Both the position numbers and the translations under genes were made by a program. This document shows, one piece after another, positions 9,107 to 18,424 of a DNA stretch of 64,000 bases. Each line of letters begins with the position of its first letter. Within the stretch, counting starts at the first letter, position 1. This DNA is from Arthrobacter mobilis (GTDB lineage Bacteria > Actinomycetota > Actinomycetes > Actinomycetales > Micrococcaceae): NCBI RefSeq assembly GCF_012395835.1, contig NZ_JAAZSQ010000001.1, positions 142,829 to 206,828 of the forward strand, written 5' to 3'. Under the pieces are notes generated by a model. It worked only from the letters and a program-made list of their open reading frames with translations. It was not told the origin of the DNA and made no database searches.

Positions 9107-9823
9107 TCAGGCCAGGAAGCCGCGCAGCAGGTTCGCCGTGCCCTCGATGTGGTGCGAGGCAGCCCGGCGGGCCGCCTCGCTGTCCCCGCGCAGGATGGCG
9201 TCGGCGATCTCCTTGTGCTGCTCGTTGGAATGCTCGAGGTTGGGCGGCAGCAGCGGGATAAGGTCCAGCAGGTTGCTCACCCGGGCGCGCACATCCGCCA
9301 CGGCCGCCACGAGGCTGGGCGATCCGGTCAGTTCGGCGATGGCGATGTGGAAGCGGGCGTCCTTGGGGCGGAAGTGCTCCGCCGGGGCCGCGCTGACCTC
9401 GGCCAGGGCGGTCAGCAGGTGGTTGCGCGCGGCAGGGGACAAGCTGGCCTCGGCAGCCAGGGCCGCGGCCGCCGGCTCCACGACCTGGCGGAAGGTCAGC
9501 ACGTCCTCCAGTTCCGCCGGATCCGGTTTGGTGTTCGGGCCCTGGGCCGCCGGCGCGTTGCTGGCGACGACGGTGCCGCCGTAGCGTCCGCGCTTGACCT
9601 CGATGTAGTTGGCCTTCTGCAGTTCCGCGAGGGCATCGCGCAGCGTGGCCCGGGAGACGCCGAGCATCTCGGCCAGTTCGCGTTCCGGCGGCAGTTTCTG
9701 GCCGACGGCGAAGATGCCCAGCTTGATGCTCGTCAGCAGGCGCTCGATGGTTTCCTCGAACGCGTTGCCGTGCCGGGCGGCGCGCGGCACGAGGTGGCGG
9801 GCCTCGAACTGGAGCTGTTCCAT
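9107..9823 (-). CDS. GntR-family regulator with FCD domain
   Basis: The protein has 238 residues. The N-terminal winged helix has LPPERELAEMLGVSRATLRDAL at about residues 41-62, followed by YIEVKRGRYGG. The C-terminal all-helical FCD ligand domain (about 90-235) carries the conserved His residues in RFHIAIAEL and near the end (SHHIEGTANLL). FadR/FCD proteins usually repress an adjacent carboxylate or amino-acid operon. It is divergent from the ethanolamine permease across a 218-bp gap with inverted repeats, so it is the likely local regulator of the 10042-15816 cluster. Confidence 0.88.
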   Translation of the reverse strand: MEQLQFEARHLVPRAARHGNAFEETIERLLTSIKLGIFAVGQKLPPERELAEMLGVSRATLRDALAELQKANYIEVKRGRYGGTVVASNAPAAQGPNTKPDPAELEDVLTFRQVVEPAAAALAAEASLSPAARNHLLTALAEVSAAPAEHFRPKDARFHIAIAELTGSPSLVAAVADVRARVSNLLDLIPLLPPNLEHSNEQHKEIADAILRGDSEAARRAASHHIEGTANLLRGFLA

Positions 9824-9834
9824 GGGGCCATTCT

Positions 9835-9862
9835 AGACCACATCCTTTCAAACTAATGGTCT
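9835..9862. promoter_or_regulatory. Candidate operator, inverted repeat AGACCA-N16-TGGTCT
   Basis: Two 6-bp arms, AGACCA and TGGTCT, are separated by 16 bp just upstream of the GntR/FCD start codon and on the divergent side of the permease. This is a plausible binding site for the GntR/FCD protein, seen by eye only. Confidence 0.35.
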
Positions 9863-9988
9863 GCCCGAAGGATATTTAGCTTTCCGTCCGGACCGCCCTT
9901 CCGTGCCTGGCTCCAAGGAATATCAAGAAATTTTCCCCAAGGCCTTGACGCCCGGCGTGAGCGCCAACACACTTGTATCGAGCTATTT

Positions 9989-10004
9989 GGACTAAAAACA
10001 GTCC
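9989..10004. promoter_or_regulatory. Candidate operator, inverted repeat GGACT-N6-AGTCC
   Basis: A perfect 5-6-5 inverted repeat lies about 40 bp upstream of the permease ATG in an AT-richer patch, where a regulator would block or activate transcription of the ethanolamine cluster. Confidence 0.35.
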
Positions 10005-10041
10005 TTTAGATTCCCCAACCGTCCTCGAGAAGGAAGCCGGT

Positions 10042-11475
10042 ATGTCATCATCCAAGGTTGACTACGCCAAGGTCGACAGCAGCTACCTGGAACACCGCCA
10101 GCTCAAGCGCGGGGCGGCCGGCTGGGTGCTGCTGGCCGGCCTGGGCGTCGCATACGTGATTTCGGGGGACTTTTCCGGCTGGAACCTGGGCCTGGCCCAG
10201 GGCGGCTGGGGCGGCCTGCTGATCGCCTTCGTGCTGATGGGCATCATGTACACCTGCATGGTCTTCGGCCTGGCCGAACTGTCCTCCACGCTGCCCACGG
10301 CCGGGGCCGGCTACGGTTTCGCCCGGCGGGCGCTCGGGCCGCTGGGCGGCTTCGCCACCGGCATGGCGGTGCTGATCGAGTACGCCGTCGCCCCGGCCGC
10401 GATCGCTACGTTCATTGGCGGCTACATCGAGGCGCTCGGACTGTTCGGCATGACGAACTCCTGGCCCGTGTACCTGGTCACGTACGTGGTGTTCATCGGC
10501 ATCCACATCCGCGGCGTGGGCGAAGCCCTGAAACTGATGTTCGCCATTACCGCGGTGGCCGTCGTCGCGCTCATCATTACTGCGGCCGGCCTGCTGCCCA
10601 GGTTCGACGCCGCCAACCTCTTCGACATCGTCCCGAACGGCGCCGCCGGGGCCAGTGCCTTCCTGCCCATGGGCGTTGGCGGTGCGGTGGCGGCCCTGGT
10701 CTACGGGATCTGGTTCTTCCTCGCCGTCGAAGGCGTGCCGCTGGCCGCCGAGGAGACGGCCAACCCGAAGAAGGACCTGCCGCGGGGGATCATCGTGGCC
10801 ATGCTGGTGCTGCTGGTCTCCGGCGCGCTGATGCTGGTGCTGGTGCCCGGCGCCGCGGGCGCCGGGGCCATGAGCACCTCGGACAACCCGCTGCCGGAGG
10901 CGCTGCGGATTGCCTACGGCGGCAACACGCTCGTGGCCGACATCGTCAACTACGCCGGGCTGGCGGGGCTGGTGGCCAGCTTCTTCTCGATCGTCTACGC
11001 CTACTCGCGCCAGCTGTTCGCCCTGTCCCGGGCCGGCTACCTGCCGCGCTGGATGTCCCTGACCACCAGGTGGCACACCCCCTACGTGGCGCTGCTGGTG
11101 CCCGGGACCATCGGCTTCATCCTGGCCGCGCTGACCCGGGACGGCGCCCTGCTGATCAACATCGCGGTCTTCGGCGCCACCGTGTCCTACGTGCTGCTGA
11201 ACCTGTCCCACATTGTGCTGCGGAAGAAGGAGCCGGAGCTGCCGCGCGGCTACCGGACCCCCGGCGGCATCGTGACGACCTCGGTGGCGCTGGTCCTGGC
11301 CCTGGTGGCCGTCGCGGCCACCTTCGTGGTGGACATCTTCGCTGCCTCCATCACCGCGCTGATCTTTGCCGCGGCCCTGGCGTACTTCTGGTTCTACAGC
11401 CGGCACCATCTGGTGGCCAGCGCACCTGAGGAGGAATTTGCCCAGCTTGCCCGGGCGGAAGCGGAAATCAAGTAA
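10042..11475 (+). CDS. eat: Ethanolamine permease (APC superfamily)
   Basis: The protein has 477 residues. The ATG at 10042 with GAAGGAAG upstream is preferred over an earlier in-frame start. It has about 12 hydrophobic segments and the APC layout. Early motifs are VISGDFSGWNLGLAQGGWGG and STLPTAGAGYGFARRALGP, and WFFLAVEGVPLAAEETANPKKDLPRG-type residues mark the middle; this pattern is typical of ethanolamine permeases. It would import ethanolamine or a similar small amine across the cytoplasmic membrane. It is the first gene of a five-gene rightward unit with a gamma-glutamylating ligase, hydrolase, aldehyde dehydrogenase and SDR. Confidence 0.85.
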   Translation: MSSSKVDYAKVDSSYLEHRQLKRGAAGWVLLAGLGVAYVISGDFSGWNLGLAQGGWGGLLIAFVLMGIMYTCMVFGLAELSSTLPTAGAGYGFARRALGPLGGFATGMAVLIEYAVAPAAIATFIGGYIEALGLFGMTNSWPVYLVTYVVFIGIHIRGVGEALKLMFAITAVAVVALIITAAGLLPRFDAANLFDIVPNGAAGASAFLPMGVGGAVAALVYGIWFFLAVEGVPLAAEETANPKKDLPRGIIVAMLVLLVSGALMLVLVPGAAGAGAMSTSDNPLPEALRIAYGGNTLVADIVNYAGLAGLVASFFSIVYAYSRQLFALSRAGYLPRWMSLTTRWHTPYVALLVPGTIGFILAALTRDGALLINIAVFGATVSYVLLNLSHIVLRKKEPELPRGYRTPGGIVTTSVALVLALVAVAATFVVDIFAASITALIFAAALAYFWFYSRHHLVASAPEEEFAQLARAEAEIK

Positions 11476-11523
11476 ACAGACGCCGACCAACAAACAGTGC
11501 AACAGGCTTGGAGAAAAGCAACG

Positions 11524-12897
11524 ATGAACAACCTTGAGACCAGCGACGGCCAGCTCAGCATCGACCAGCTGCGCGCCATGGTGGCCGCCGGCACCATCGA
11601 TACCGTGGTGGTGGCCATCACCGACCACCTGGGCCGGCTGCAGGGCAAGCGCTGCGGGGCCCGGTCCTTCCTCGAAGACGTGCTGGACCACGGTGCCGAA
11701 GGCTGCAACTACCTGCTGGCCGTGGACGTGGAGATGAATACCGTGGACGGCTACGCCGTCTCCTCCTGGGGCAACGGCTACGGGGACCTGGTCATGCGCC
11801 CGGACGTCTCCACCCTGCGCCTGGTGCCGTGGCAGGAAGGCACCGCCCTGATCCTGTGCGACGTGCTCTGGCTGGACGGGACCCCGGTGGCGCCCTCGCC
11901 GCGGCAGATCCTGCGGGCCCAGGTCGAGCGGCTGGAGAAGCTCGGCTACCGCGCCTACGTCGGCACCGAACTCGAATTCATCCTGTTCAATGACAGCTAC
12001 GAGCAGGCCTGGGACCGGCACTACGCGGACCTGACCCCCTCCAGCCGGTACAACGTGGACTACTCGCTGCTGGGCACCGCCCGGGTGGAGCCGGTCATCC
12101 GCAGCATCCGCAACGGCATGCAGGCGGCGGGGCTGGTGGTGGAGTCCTCCAAGGGCGAATGCAACTACGGGCAGCAGGAAATCACCTTCCGGTACGACCA
12201 GGCCCTGGCCGCCTGCGACAACCACGCCTTCTACAAGAACGGCGCCAAGGAAATCGCCGACCAGCAGGGCAAGAGCATCACCTTCATGGCCAAGTTCAAC
12301 GAGCGCGAAGGCAGCTCCTGCCACATCCACTTCAGCCTGCGGGACCTGGACGGCAACCCGGTGCTGCCCGGCGACGGCGAACACGGCTTCAGCAAGGTCA
12401 TGGAGCACTTCATCGCCGGCCAGCTGGCCGCCCTGAAGGACCTGGCGTACTTCCTGGCACCGAACGTGAATTCCTACAAGCGCTTCGTCGAGGGCAGCTT
12501 CGCCCCGACGGCCATTGCCTGGGGGATGGACAACCGCAGCTGCGCCCTGCGCGTCGTCGGACGCGGCCAGGGCCTGCGGACCGAGAACCGCGTCGGCGGC
12601 GGGGACCTCAACCCGTACCTGGCGGTGGCCGCGCTGGTCGCCGGAGCCATCCACGGCCTGCAGAACGAGCTGCCGCTCGAACCGATCACCGCCGGCAACG
12701 CCTACCTGTCCGACGCGGACCGGCTGCCGACCACGCTGCGGGAGGCCCGGAACCTGCTGGCCGGCAGCGAAATCGCCCGGAAGGCGTTCGGCGACGAGGT
12801 GGTCAACCACTACGTGCATGCGGCCGACGTCGAACTGAAGGCCTTCGAGAGCGCCGTGACGGACTGGGAGCGGGTACGTGGCTTCGAACGTCTCTGA
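11524..12897 (+). CDS. Glutamine-synthetase-like gamma-glutamyl-amine ligase, probable gamma-glutamylethanolamide synthetase
   Basis: The protein has 457 residues. The ATG at 11524 has GGAG at the right distance, whereas the start 27 bp earlier has none. Glutamine synthetase family marks are GTELEFILF, the GSSCHIHFSL histidine motif and the substrate-side REN/RVGGGDLNPYLAVAA segment. The GlnA adenylylation-loop sequence is not evident. Proteins of this subclass (PuuA, IpuC, Streptomyces GlnA4) join glutamate to an amine with ATP. Next to an ethanolamine permease and upstream of a PuuD-like hydrolase, gamma-glutamylethanolamide synthesis is the best guess. Other short amines such as isopropylamine remain possible. 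It overlaps the next gene by 20 bp. Confidence 0.85.
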   Translation: MNNLETSDGQLSIDQLRAMVAAGTIDTVVVAITDHLGRLQGKRCGARSFLEDVLDHGAEGCNYLLAVDVEMNTVDGYAVSSWGNGYGDLVMRPDVSTLRLVPWQEGTALILCDVLWLDGTPVAPSPRQILRAQVERLEKLGYRAYVGTELEFILFNDSYEQAWDRHYADLTPSSRYNVDYSLLGTARVEPVIRSIRNGMQAAGLVVESSKGECNYGQQEITFRYDQALAACDNHAFYKNGAKEIADQQGKSITFMAKFNEREGSSCHIHFSLRDLDGNPVLPGDGEHGFSKVMEHFIAGQLAALKDLAYFLAPNVNSYKRFVEGSFAPTAIAWGMDNRSCALRVVGRGQGLRTENRVGGGDLNPYLAVAALVAGAIHGLQNELPLEPITAGNAYLSDADRLPTTLREARNLLAGSEIARKAFGDEVVNHYVHAADVELKAFESAVTDWERVRGFERL

Positions 12898-13609
12898 ACC
12901 GTACCGCCCGCGCATCGGGCTGACCACCTACTACCAGGACGCCTCCTGGGGCGTCTGGAACGCCCCGGCGGCCCTGCTGCCCGGAACCTATGTCGAGGCG
13001 GTGGTGGCCGCCGGCGGCGTGCCGCTGCTGCTGCCGCCGCTGGGCACCGACGTCTCCGTGCTCGACGTGCTGGACGGGCTGATTGTGGCCGGGGGCGCGG
13101 ACGTGGATCCGGCCAACTACGGGGCCGAGGCCCACGAACTGACCCGCAGCCAGCCGCTGCGCGACGCCCATGACCTGGCGCTGACCCGGGCCGCGCTGCA
13201 GCGGCGGGTTCCGCTGTTCGCCATCTGCCGCGGCGCCCAGATCCTGAACGTCGCCCTGGGCGGATCACTGCTCCAGCACATCGAGGATTCCCGCTACCAG
13301 CCGGCCCCCGGGGTCTTCGGCGAGGTCGAATTCACCACCGTGTCCGGCAGCATCGCCGAACAGTTCCTGGGCGGGCGGGCCAGCGCGCCCTGCTACCACC
13401 ACCAGGCGCTGGAGACCGTGGCACCCGGGCTGCAGGTCACGGCGGCAGCGGCCGACGGGACCGTCGAGGCAGTGGAAACGACGTCGGGCGGCTGGGCCCT
13501 GGGCGTCCAGTTCCACCCCGAGCAGAACCCCGCTGACCTGCGGCTTTTCAACGGCTTCGTGGAAGTGGCCCGCAACTACCGCAAAGAACTCAACGGAGGA
13601 GCATCCTGA
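12878..13609 (+). CDS. Class I amidotransferase-like gamma-glutamyl hydrolase (peptidase C26, PuuD-like)
   Basis: The protein has 243 residues and starts on GTG inside the end of the ligase gene. The triad of the family is visible: C117 in [11 protein letters not shown], and H213 with E215 in GVQFHPEQN. The early [14 protein letters not shown] and LPPLG segments match gamma-glutamyl-GABA hydrolases. It would cleave the gamma-glutamyl bond at the end of the pathway, returning glutamate plus the oxidised amine product, which is glycine if the substrate is ethanolamine. The stop and the next start overlap as TGATG. Confidence 0.88.
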   Translation: MASNVSEPYRPRIGLTTYYQDASWGVWNAPAALLPGTYVEAVVAAGGVPLLLPPLGTDVSVLDVLDGLIVAGGADVDPANYGAEAHELTRSQPLRDAHDLALTRAALQRRVPLFAICRGAQILNVALGGSLLQHIEDSRYQPAPGVFGEVEFTTVSGSIAEQFLGGRASAPCYHHQALETVAPGLQVTAAAADGTVEAVETTSGGWALGVQFHPEQNPADLRLFNGFVEVARNYRKELNGGAS

Positions 13610-14991
13610 TGACCCTGGGCACCTACGAGGACACCTCGACCTGCGAGGTCCTGAACCCGGCCACGGAGGAAGTGCTGGACACGGTCCGGCTGGCCTCGCT
13701 GGCAGAAACCGACGCGGCGATCGCCCGGGCCGCCGCCGCCTTCGAGCACTGGCGCCAGGTGGCACCGGCGGACCGGGCCCGGCTGCTGCGCCGGTTCGCC
13801 GACGCCGTCGATGCGGACCTGGAGAACCTGGCCCGGCTGGAAGTGCTCAATGCCGGCCACACCATTGGCAATGCCCGCTGGGAAGCAGGCAATGTCCGCG
13901 ACGTCCTCACCTACTATGCCGCCGCCCCGGAACGCCACACCGGCGCCCAGATCCCCGTCGCCGGCGGGGTGAACATCACCTTCCACGAGCCGCTCGGCGT
14001 CGTCGGGGTGATCGTGCCCTGGAACTTCCCGATGCCGATCGCCGGCTGGGGCTTCGCCCCGGCATTGGCGGCCGGCAACACGGTGGTGCTCAAGCCTGCC
14101 GAGCTGACGCCGCTGACCGCCATCCGGCTGGGGCAGCTGGCCCTGGAAGCGGGCCTTCCCGAGGGCGTGCTGCAGATCATCCCGGGCAAGGGCTCGGTGG
14201 TGGGGGAGCGCTTCGTCACGCACCCGGCCGTGCGGAAGGTGGTCTTCACCGGTTCGACCGGGGTGGGCAAGCGGATCATGGCCGGCTGCGCGGACCAGGT
14301 CAAGCGGCTGACCCTGGAGCTGGGCGGCAAGAGCGCCAACATCATCTTCGACGACGTGGACCTGGAAATGGTGGCCGCCGCGGCACCGGGCGGAGCCTTC
14401 GACAACGCCGGCCAGGACTGCTGCGCCCGTTCCCGGGTGCTGGTCCAGCACACGGTGTATGAGAAGTTCCTCGAGCTGCTGGAGCCGGCCGTGCGGTCGC
14501 TGAAGGTCGGGGACCCGGCGGACGAATCCTCGGCCATGGGCCCGCTGATCTCCGCCGCCCAGCGCCGCAGCGTCGCCGGCTTCGTGGACGAGCGTGCCGT
14601 GGCCTTCCGCGGCTCGGCGCCGGAAGGCAAGGGCTTCTGGTTCCCGCCCACGGTGCTGACCCCCGGCCCCGGCGACCGGGTCATGCAGGAGGAGATTTTC
14701 GGCCCCGTGCTGGCAGTGGTTCCCTTCCGGGACGAGGCCGACGCGATCAGGATCGCCAACAACTCGGACTACGGGCTCTCCGGCTCCATCTGGACCCGGG
14801 ACGTGGGCCGTGCCCTGCGGGTGGCCCGCGGCGTCGAATCGGGCAACCTGTCCGTCAACTCCCACTCCTCCGTCAGGTATTCGACCCCGTTCGGCGGGTT
14901 CAAGCAATCCGGCCTGGGCCGCGAACTCGGCCCGGACGCCCTGGATGCCTTTACCGAAACCAAGAACGTGTTCATCGCCACCGGCGAGTGA
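13609..14991 (+). CDS. NAD(P)-dependent aldehyde dehydrogenase
   Basis: The protein has 460 residues, slightly shorter than the usual 480-500. Class motifs are [21 protein letters not shown]237 in [10 protein letters not shown], and the nucleophile C271 in [11 protein letters not shown], followed by [10 protein letters not shown]. It oxidises an aldehyde to the acid. In this operon the substrate is probably a gamma-glutamyl-aminoaldehyde such as gamma-glutamyl-aminoacetaldehyde. It is translationally coupled to the hydrolase through a TGATG overlap. A second cysteine (C272) sits beside the catalytic one. Confidence 0.92.
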   Translation: MTLGTYEDTSTCEVLNPATEEVLDTVRLASLAETDAAIARAAAAFEHWRQVAPADRARLLRRFADAVDADLENLARLEVLNAGHTIGNARWEAGNVRDVLTYYAAAPERHTGAQIPVAGGVNITFHEPLGVVGVIVPWNFPMPIAGWGFAPALAAGNTVVLKPAELTPLTAIRLGQLALEAGLPEGVLQIIPGKGSVVGERFVTHPAVRKVVFTGSTGVGKRIMAGCADQVKRLTLELGGKSANIIFDDVDLEMVAAAAPGGAFDNAGQDCCARSRVLVQHTVYEKFLELLEPAVRSLKVGDPADESSAMGPLISAAQRRSVAGFVDERAVAFRGSAPEGKGFWFPPTVLTPGPGDRVMQEEIFGPVLAVVPFRDEADAIRIANNSDYGLSGSIWTRDVGRALRVARGVESGNLSVNSHSSVRYSTPFGGFKQSGLGRELGPDALDAFTETKNVFIATGE

Positions 14992-15036
14992 ACCAGCAGC
15001 GGCAAGACAAAAGACAGAACAGCAAGGAGAAAGACA

Positions 15037-15816
15037 ATGGTTGAGGTTATCTCGAACCGGCTCAGGGACCGCAGCGCAGTCATCACCGGCGGTGCCAGCG
15101 GCATCGGCCTGGCCAGCGCCCGCCGGCTGGCAGCCGAAGGGGCCAGGGTCGTCATCGCCGACATCGACCCGGCCACCGGCAAGAAGGCAGCCGATGAAGT
15201 GGGCGGCCTGTTCGTCCCCGTGGATGTGACCAACGAGGAGGACGTGAAGAACCTCTACGAAGTCACCAAGCAGACCTACGGCAGCGTGGACATCACATTC
15301 AACAACGCCGGCATTTCCCCGCCCGATGACGACTCGATCCTGGTGACCGGCATCGATGCCTGGCGCAAGGTCCAGGAAGTGAACCTGACCTCGGTCTACT
15401 ACTGCTGCAAGTACGCCATCCCGTACATGCAGGAGCAGGGCAAGGGATCCATTATCAACACCGCCTCCTTTGTCGCCGTCATGGGGGCGGCCACCTCGCA
15501 GATCTCCTACAGCGCGTCCAAGGGCGGGGTGCTGGCCATGAGCCGGGAGCTGGGGGTTGAATTCGCCCGCCAGGGGATCCGGGTCAACGCCCTGTGTCCG
15601 GGGCCGGTGAACACCCCGCTGCTGAAGGAACTCTTCGCCAAGGACCCGGAGAAGGCCGCCCGCCGGCTGGTGCACGTGCCGCTGGGCCGCTTCGCCGAGC
15701 CGGAGGAACTCGCCGCCGCGGTGGCCTTCCTGGCCAGCGACGACTCCTCCTTCATGACCGCCTCGACGTTCCTGGTGGACGGCGGGATTTCCGGGGCCTA
15801 CGTAACCCCGGTCTAA
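15037..15816 (+). CDS. Short-chain dehydrogenase/reductase, probable alcohol dehydrogenase of the ethanolamine cluster
   Basis: The protein has 259 residues, with AAGGAG just upstream of the ATG. A classical SDR: TGGASGIG cofactor loop, NNAG, Ser and YSASK catalytic residues, and the late PEELAAAVAFLASDDSSF segment. The acidic VVIADID end of strand 2 suggests NAD rather than NADP. Annotation by similarity would give 3-oxoacyl-ACP reductase. Here it could oxidise the hydroxyl of gamma-glutamylethanolamide to the aldehyde used by the preceding enzyme. That assignment is inference. It is the last gene before a terminator. Confidence 0.87.
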   Translation: MVEVISNRLRDRSAVITGGASGIGLASARRLAAEGARVVIADIDPATGKKAADEVGGLFVPVDVTNEEDVKNLYEVTKQTYGSVDITFNNAGISPPDDDSILVTGIDAWRKVQEVNLTSVYYCCKYAIPYMQEQGKGSIINTASFVAVMGAATSQISYSASKGGVLAMSRELGVEFARQGIRVNALCPGPVNTPLLKELFAKDPEKAARRLVHVPLGRFAEPEELAAAVAFLASDDSSFMTASTFLVDGGISGAYVTPV

Positions 15817-15852
15817 GCCGGCGCCCGGCCCTGCCGGGCGGACAGCGCAGTG

Positions 15853-15882
15853 GCGGGGGCTACCGATTCCGGTGGCCCCCGC
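15853..15882 (+). terminator. Terminator after the ethanolamine cluster
   Basis: Twelve-base arms at 15853-15864 and 15871-15882 pair with one G-U, around the loop GATTCC, 37 bp after the SDR stop. The T run is weak (CTTTTT near 15900), as is common in GC-rich actinobacteria. Confidence 0.7.
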
Positions 15883-15964
15883 CGTCGTCGTGCCTGCCGC
15901 TTTTTCGCAGGCAGCAGGTAAGAGGGCGATGTCAAGAGTGCCCCAATAGTCAACCGCTGTTCAC

Positions 15965-15984
15965 TGGGCAACAAGTCTTGCCCA
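15965..15984. promoter_or_regulatory. Candidate operator TGGGCAA-N6-TTGCCCA
   Basis: A perfect 7-6-7 inverted repeat lies about 65 bp upstream of the SDR start at 16049. It suggests that the SDR/permease unit has its own regulated promoter, separate from the ethanolamine cluster. No regulator gene is adjacent. Confidence 0.45.
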
Positions 15985-16048
15985 CCCTCCGCCGGACAGA
16001 ATGATGGCAGCCATCACATTGACTGCTGCTGAAGGGGAGGACGGCTGG

Positions 16049-16858
16049 ATGAACGGCGCCGAAGGACAAGCCGCGGGAAAGACGGTCCTGGTCACCGGAG
16101 GCGGCACCGGAATCGGTGCTGCCGTGGCGGCACGGCTGGCGCAGGACGGCATGCGCGTTGCCGTCGCTGGACGCCGGGAAGCGCCGCTGAAGGAGGTCGC
16201 CGGACGGATCGGCGGGCTGGCCGTTCCCGGGGACATGGCTGATTCCGACGACGCCGCGGAGACCGTCCGGCGCGTCGTCGACCACTACGGCCGGCTCGAC
16301 GCCGTCGTCGCCAATGCCGGCGGCCACGGCTTCTCCCCGGTCGGCGAAACGGACGACCAGTCCTGGGCCGGGAGCATCAACGCCAACCTCACCACCGCGT
16401 TCAAGACCGTCCGCGCGGCGCTGCCGGAACTGACCCGCAACCGCGGTTCGGTGGTCATCGTGTCCTCGCTCGCCGGGCTCTTCGCCGGCCCGGGCGTGGC
16501 CGGCTACACCGTGGGCAAGCACGCGCTGATCGGCCTGACCAAGACCCTGGCCCGCGACTACGGGCCGGCCAACGTCCGGGTCAACGCCCTGTGCCCGGGC
16601 TGGGTGCGCACCCCGATGGCCGATGCCGAAATGGACGAATTCGCCCAGGCGGCCGGCATCGCCAGCCGCGACGAAGCGTACGGGAAGGTCACCGAGCACG
16701 TGCCGCTGCGCCGGCCCGCGCAGCCGGAGGAGATGGCGTCGATCGTCAGGTTCCTGGTCTCCGACGAATCCTCCTACATCACCGGGGCCACCATCGTCGC
16801 CGACGGCGGCGCCCACATTGTCGACCTGCCCACCGTGCCGTTCGAAGTCCTCAACTGA
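16049..16858 (+). CDS. Short-chain dehydrogenase/reductase
   Basis: The protein has 269 residues. The ATG at 16049 is chosen over one at 16001 because GGGGAGG lies at 16034-16040. SDR features are VTGGGTGIG, ANAGGHG, SSLAG with catalytic Ser, and YTVGK as the YxxxK pair; LVSDESSYITGATIVADGG closes the fold. The AGRRE after strand 2 points to NADP(H). It is 39 bp upstream of an APC permease gene in the same direction, so it probably acts on whatever that permease imports. The substrate is unknown. Confidence 0.87.
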   Translation: MNGAEGQAAGKTVLVTGGGTGIGAAVAARLAQDGMRVAVAGRREAPLKEVAGRIGGLAVPGDMADSDDAAETVRRVVDHYGRLDAVVANAGGHGFSPVGETDDQSWAGSINANLTTAFKTVRAALPELTRNRGSVVIVSSLAGLFAGPGVAGYTVGKHALIGLTKTLARDYGPANVRVNALCPGWVRTPMADAEMDEFAQAAGIASRDEAYGKVTEHVPLRRPAQPEEMASIVRFLVSDESSYITGATIVADGGAHIVDLPTVPFEVLN

Positions 16859-16897
16859 CCACCGGCAATCCACCGTTGCCCCGTCCAAGGAGTACCC

Positions 16898-18406
16898 ATG
16901 CAGCCTCGCTTGCCTGAAACAGCGGCGCAGAGCACCCGACTGTCCGCCAACACCCTCGGTGTCGGGGGCATCGTCTTCCTGGTGCTGGCCGCCGTGGCGC
17001 CGCTGACCGGCATCATCGTCATCGCCACCCTGGGCATCGCCCTGGGCAACGGCGGCGGTATGGCCGGCGCCTTCCTGATCGCCACGGTGATCCTGCTGCT
17101 CTTCGCCGTCGGCTACGCCCAGATGTCCAAGAAGCTGGTCAGCGCCGGCGGCTTCTACGCGTTCGTGGTCAAGGGCCTGGGCCGGCCGATGGGCGTGGTG
17201 GCCGGCTTCATTGCCATGCTCGGCTACAACTGCTTCGTCGCCGGGGCGATCGGCACCTCCGGCTTCTTCACCGCCACGGTGATGAAGGAGCTGACCGGGA
17301 TCGACCTGCCGTGGTTCGCCTGGAGCCTGGTCTCGGTCGCGCTGGTCTTCCTGCTGACCCGCCGCGGCATCGACGTCAGCGCCAAGGTGCTGGGCGTCTG
17401 CCTGGTCCTGGAGGTCTCCATCCTGGTGCTGCTGGACTTCCGGATCCTGTTCAGCCACGGCTTTTCCGCCGAGGCGCTGCTGCCGCAGACCGTGCTCTCC
17501 GGCTCCGTGGGCCTGGCCCTGCTCTTCGCCGCCAACTGCTTCGTCGGCTTCGAGGCCACCGGCCTGTTCAGCGAGGAAGCCAAGGACCCGCGCCGGACCA
17601 TCCCGCGGGCCACCTATATCGCCATCCTGTTCATCGGCATTTTCGCCGCCTTCACCACCTGGGCCATCGTCAGCGCCCTTGGGGTGGCCCAGGCCCAGGG
17701 GACCGCGCTCGAGCACCTGCCCACCGGCGACCTCGTCTTCATGCTCTCCAGCCAGTACCTGGGCGACTTCCTGACCAAGGTCATGATGGTACTGCTGCTC
17801 GTCTCGCTCTTCGCGGCCCTGCTGGCCCTGCACAATTCCGCCGCCCGCTACATCTACGCCTACGGCCGGGTGGGTATCCTGCCCGCCGCGCTGGGCCGCA
17901 CCCGCAGCGCCAACGGCGCCCCGCAGAACGCCAGCGCCGCCCAGCTGGTCTTCGGCACGCTGGTGGCATTCATCTACTTCGTCGCCGGCCTGGACCCGAT
18001 CGCGGCGCTGACCGCCTCGATGACCGGGTTCGGCACCCTGGGCATCCTGGCGCTGCAGATGCTCGCCGCCATCGCCGTCGTCGTCCACTTCCGCCGCAGC
18101 CGGGACACCCGGATCTGGAAGACCCTCGTGGCGCCGGGCATCGGCGCCCTGGGCCTGGCCGCGATCGTGCTGCTGGCGATTGCCAACTTCGGTACCCTGG
18201 CCGGATCTGACAGCCCGGTCATCGGCATGCTGCCGTGGCTGCTGGCCGTGGCCACGGTGGCCGGCCTGGCCACTGCGCACTGGCTGAAGACCCGCAGGCC
18301 GCAGGTCTACGACGAGCTGCTGCGGGACATGGAACGCTACGACCAGGCCGAAGCCGCTGCCGGACGCGGGCAGGCCGAGCCTGCGGCGTCCGGACCGCTG
18401 GCCTGA
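16898..18406 (+). CDS. APC-superfamily permease
   Basis: The protein has 502 residues, with AAGGAG before the ATG. About 12 hydrophobic segments are visible. APC signatures include SANTLGVGGIVFLVLAAVAP at the N terminus and FEATGLFSEEAKDPRRTIPR in the middle (the conserved loop before helix 7), and a hydrophilic C-terminal tail follows. It should import an amino acid or amine by proton symport. It forms a two-gene unit with the upstream SDR. It is not closely like the ethanolamine permease 6 kb upstream, so it probably has a different substrate. Confidence 0.85.
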   Translation: MQPRLPETAAQSTRLSANTLGVGGIVFLVLAAVAPLTGIIVIATLGIALGNGGGMAGAFLIATVILLLFAVGYAQMSKKLVSAGGFYAFVVKGLGRPMGVVAGFIAMLGYNCFVAGAIGTSGFFTATVMKELTGIDLPWFAWSLVSVALVFLLTRRGIDVSAKVLGVCLVLEVSILVLLDFRILFSHGFSAEALLPQTVLSGSVGLALLFAANCFVGFEATGLFSEEAKDPRRTIPRATYIAILFIGIFAAFTTWAIVSALGVAQAQGTALEHLPTGDLVFMLSSQYLGDFLTKVMMVLLLVSLFAALLALHNSAARYIYAYGRVGILPAALGRTRSANGAPQNASAAQLVFGTLVAFIYFVAGLDPIAALTASMTGFGTLGILALQMLAAIAVVVHFRRSRDTRIWKTLVAPGIGALGLAAIVLLAIANFGTLAGSDSPVIGMLPWLLAVATVAGLATAHWLKTRRPQVYDELLRDMERYDQAEAAAGRGQAEPAASGPLA

Positions 18407-18424
18407 TCCCCAGGCTCCGCCGGC

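Noticed and set aside
9973..10041. Earlier in-frame start of the ethanolamine permease
   Set aside because: The extra 23 residues are polar and lack a ribosome site, and the region carries the candidate operator at 9989-10004. The ATG at 10042 fits the family N terminus.
10048..12927. Open frame of 959 codons on the minus strand
   Set aside because: It is antisense to the ethanolamine permease and ligase genes, is rich in Gly, Gln, His and Val, and has no recognisable fold. It is a shadow frame.
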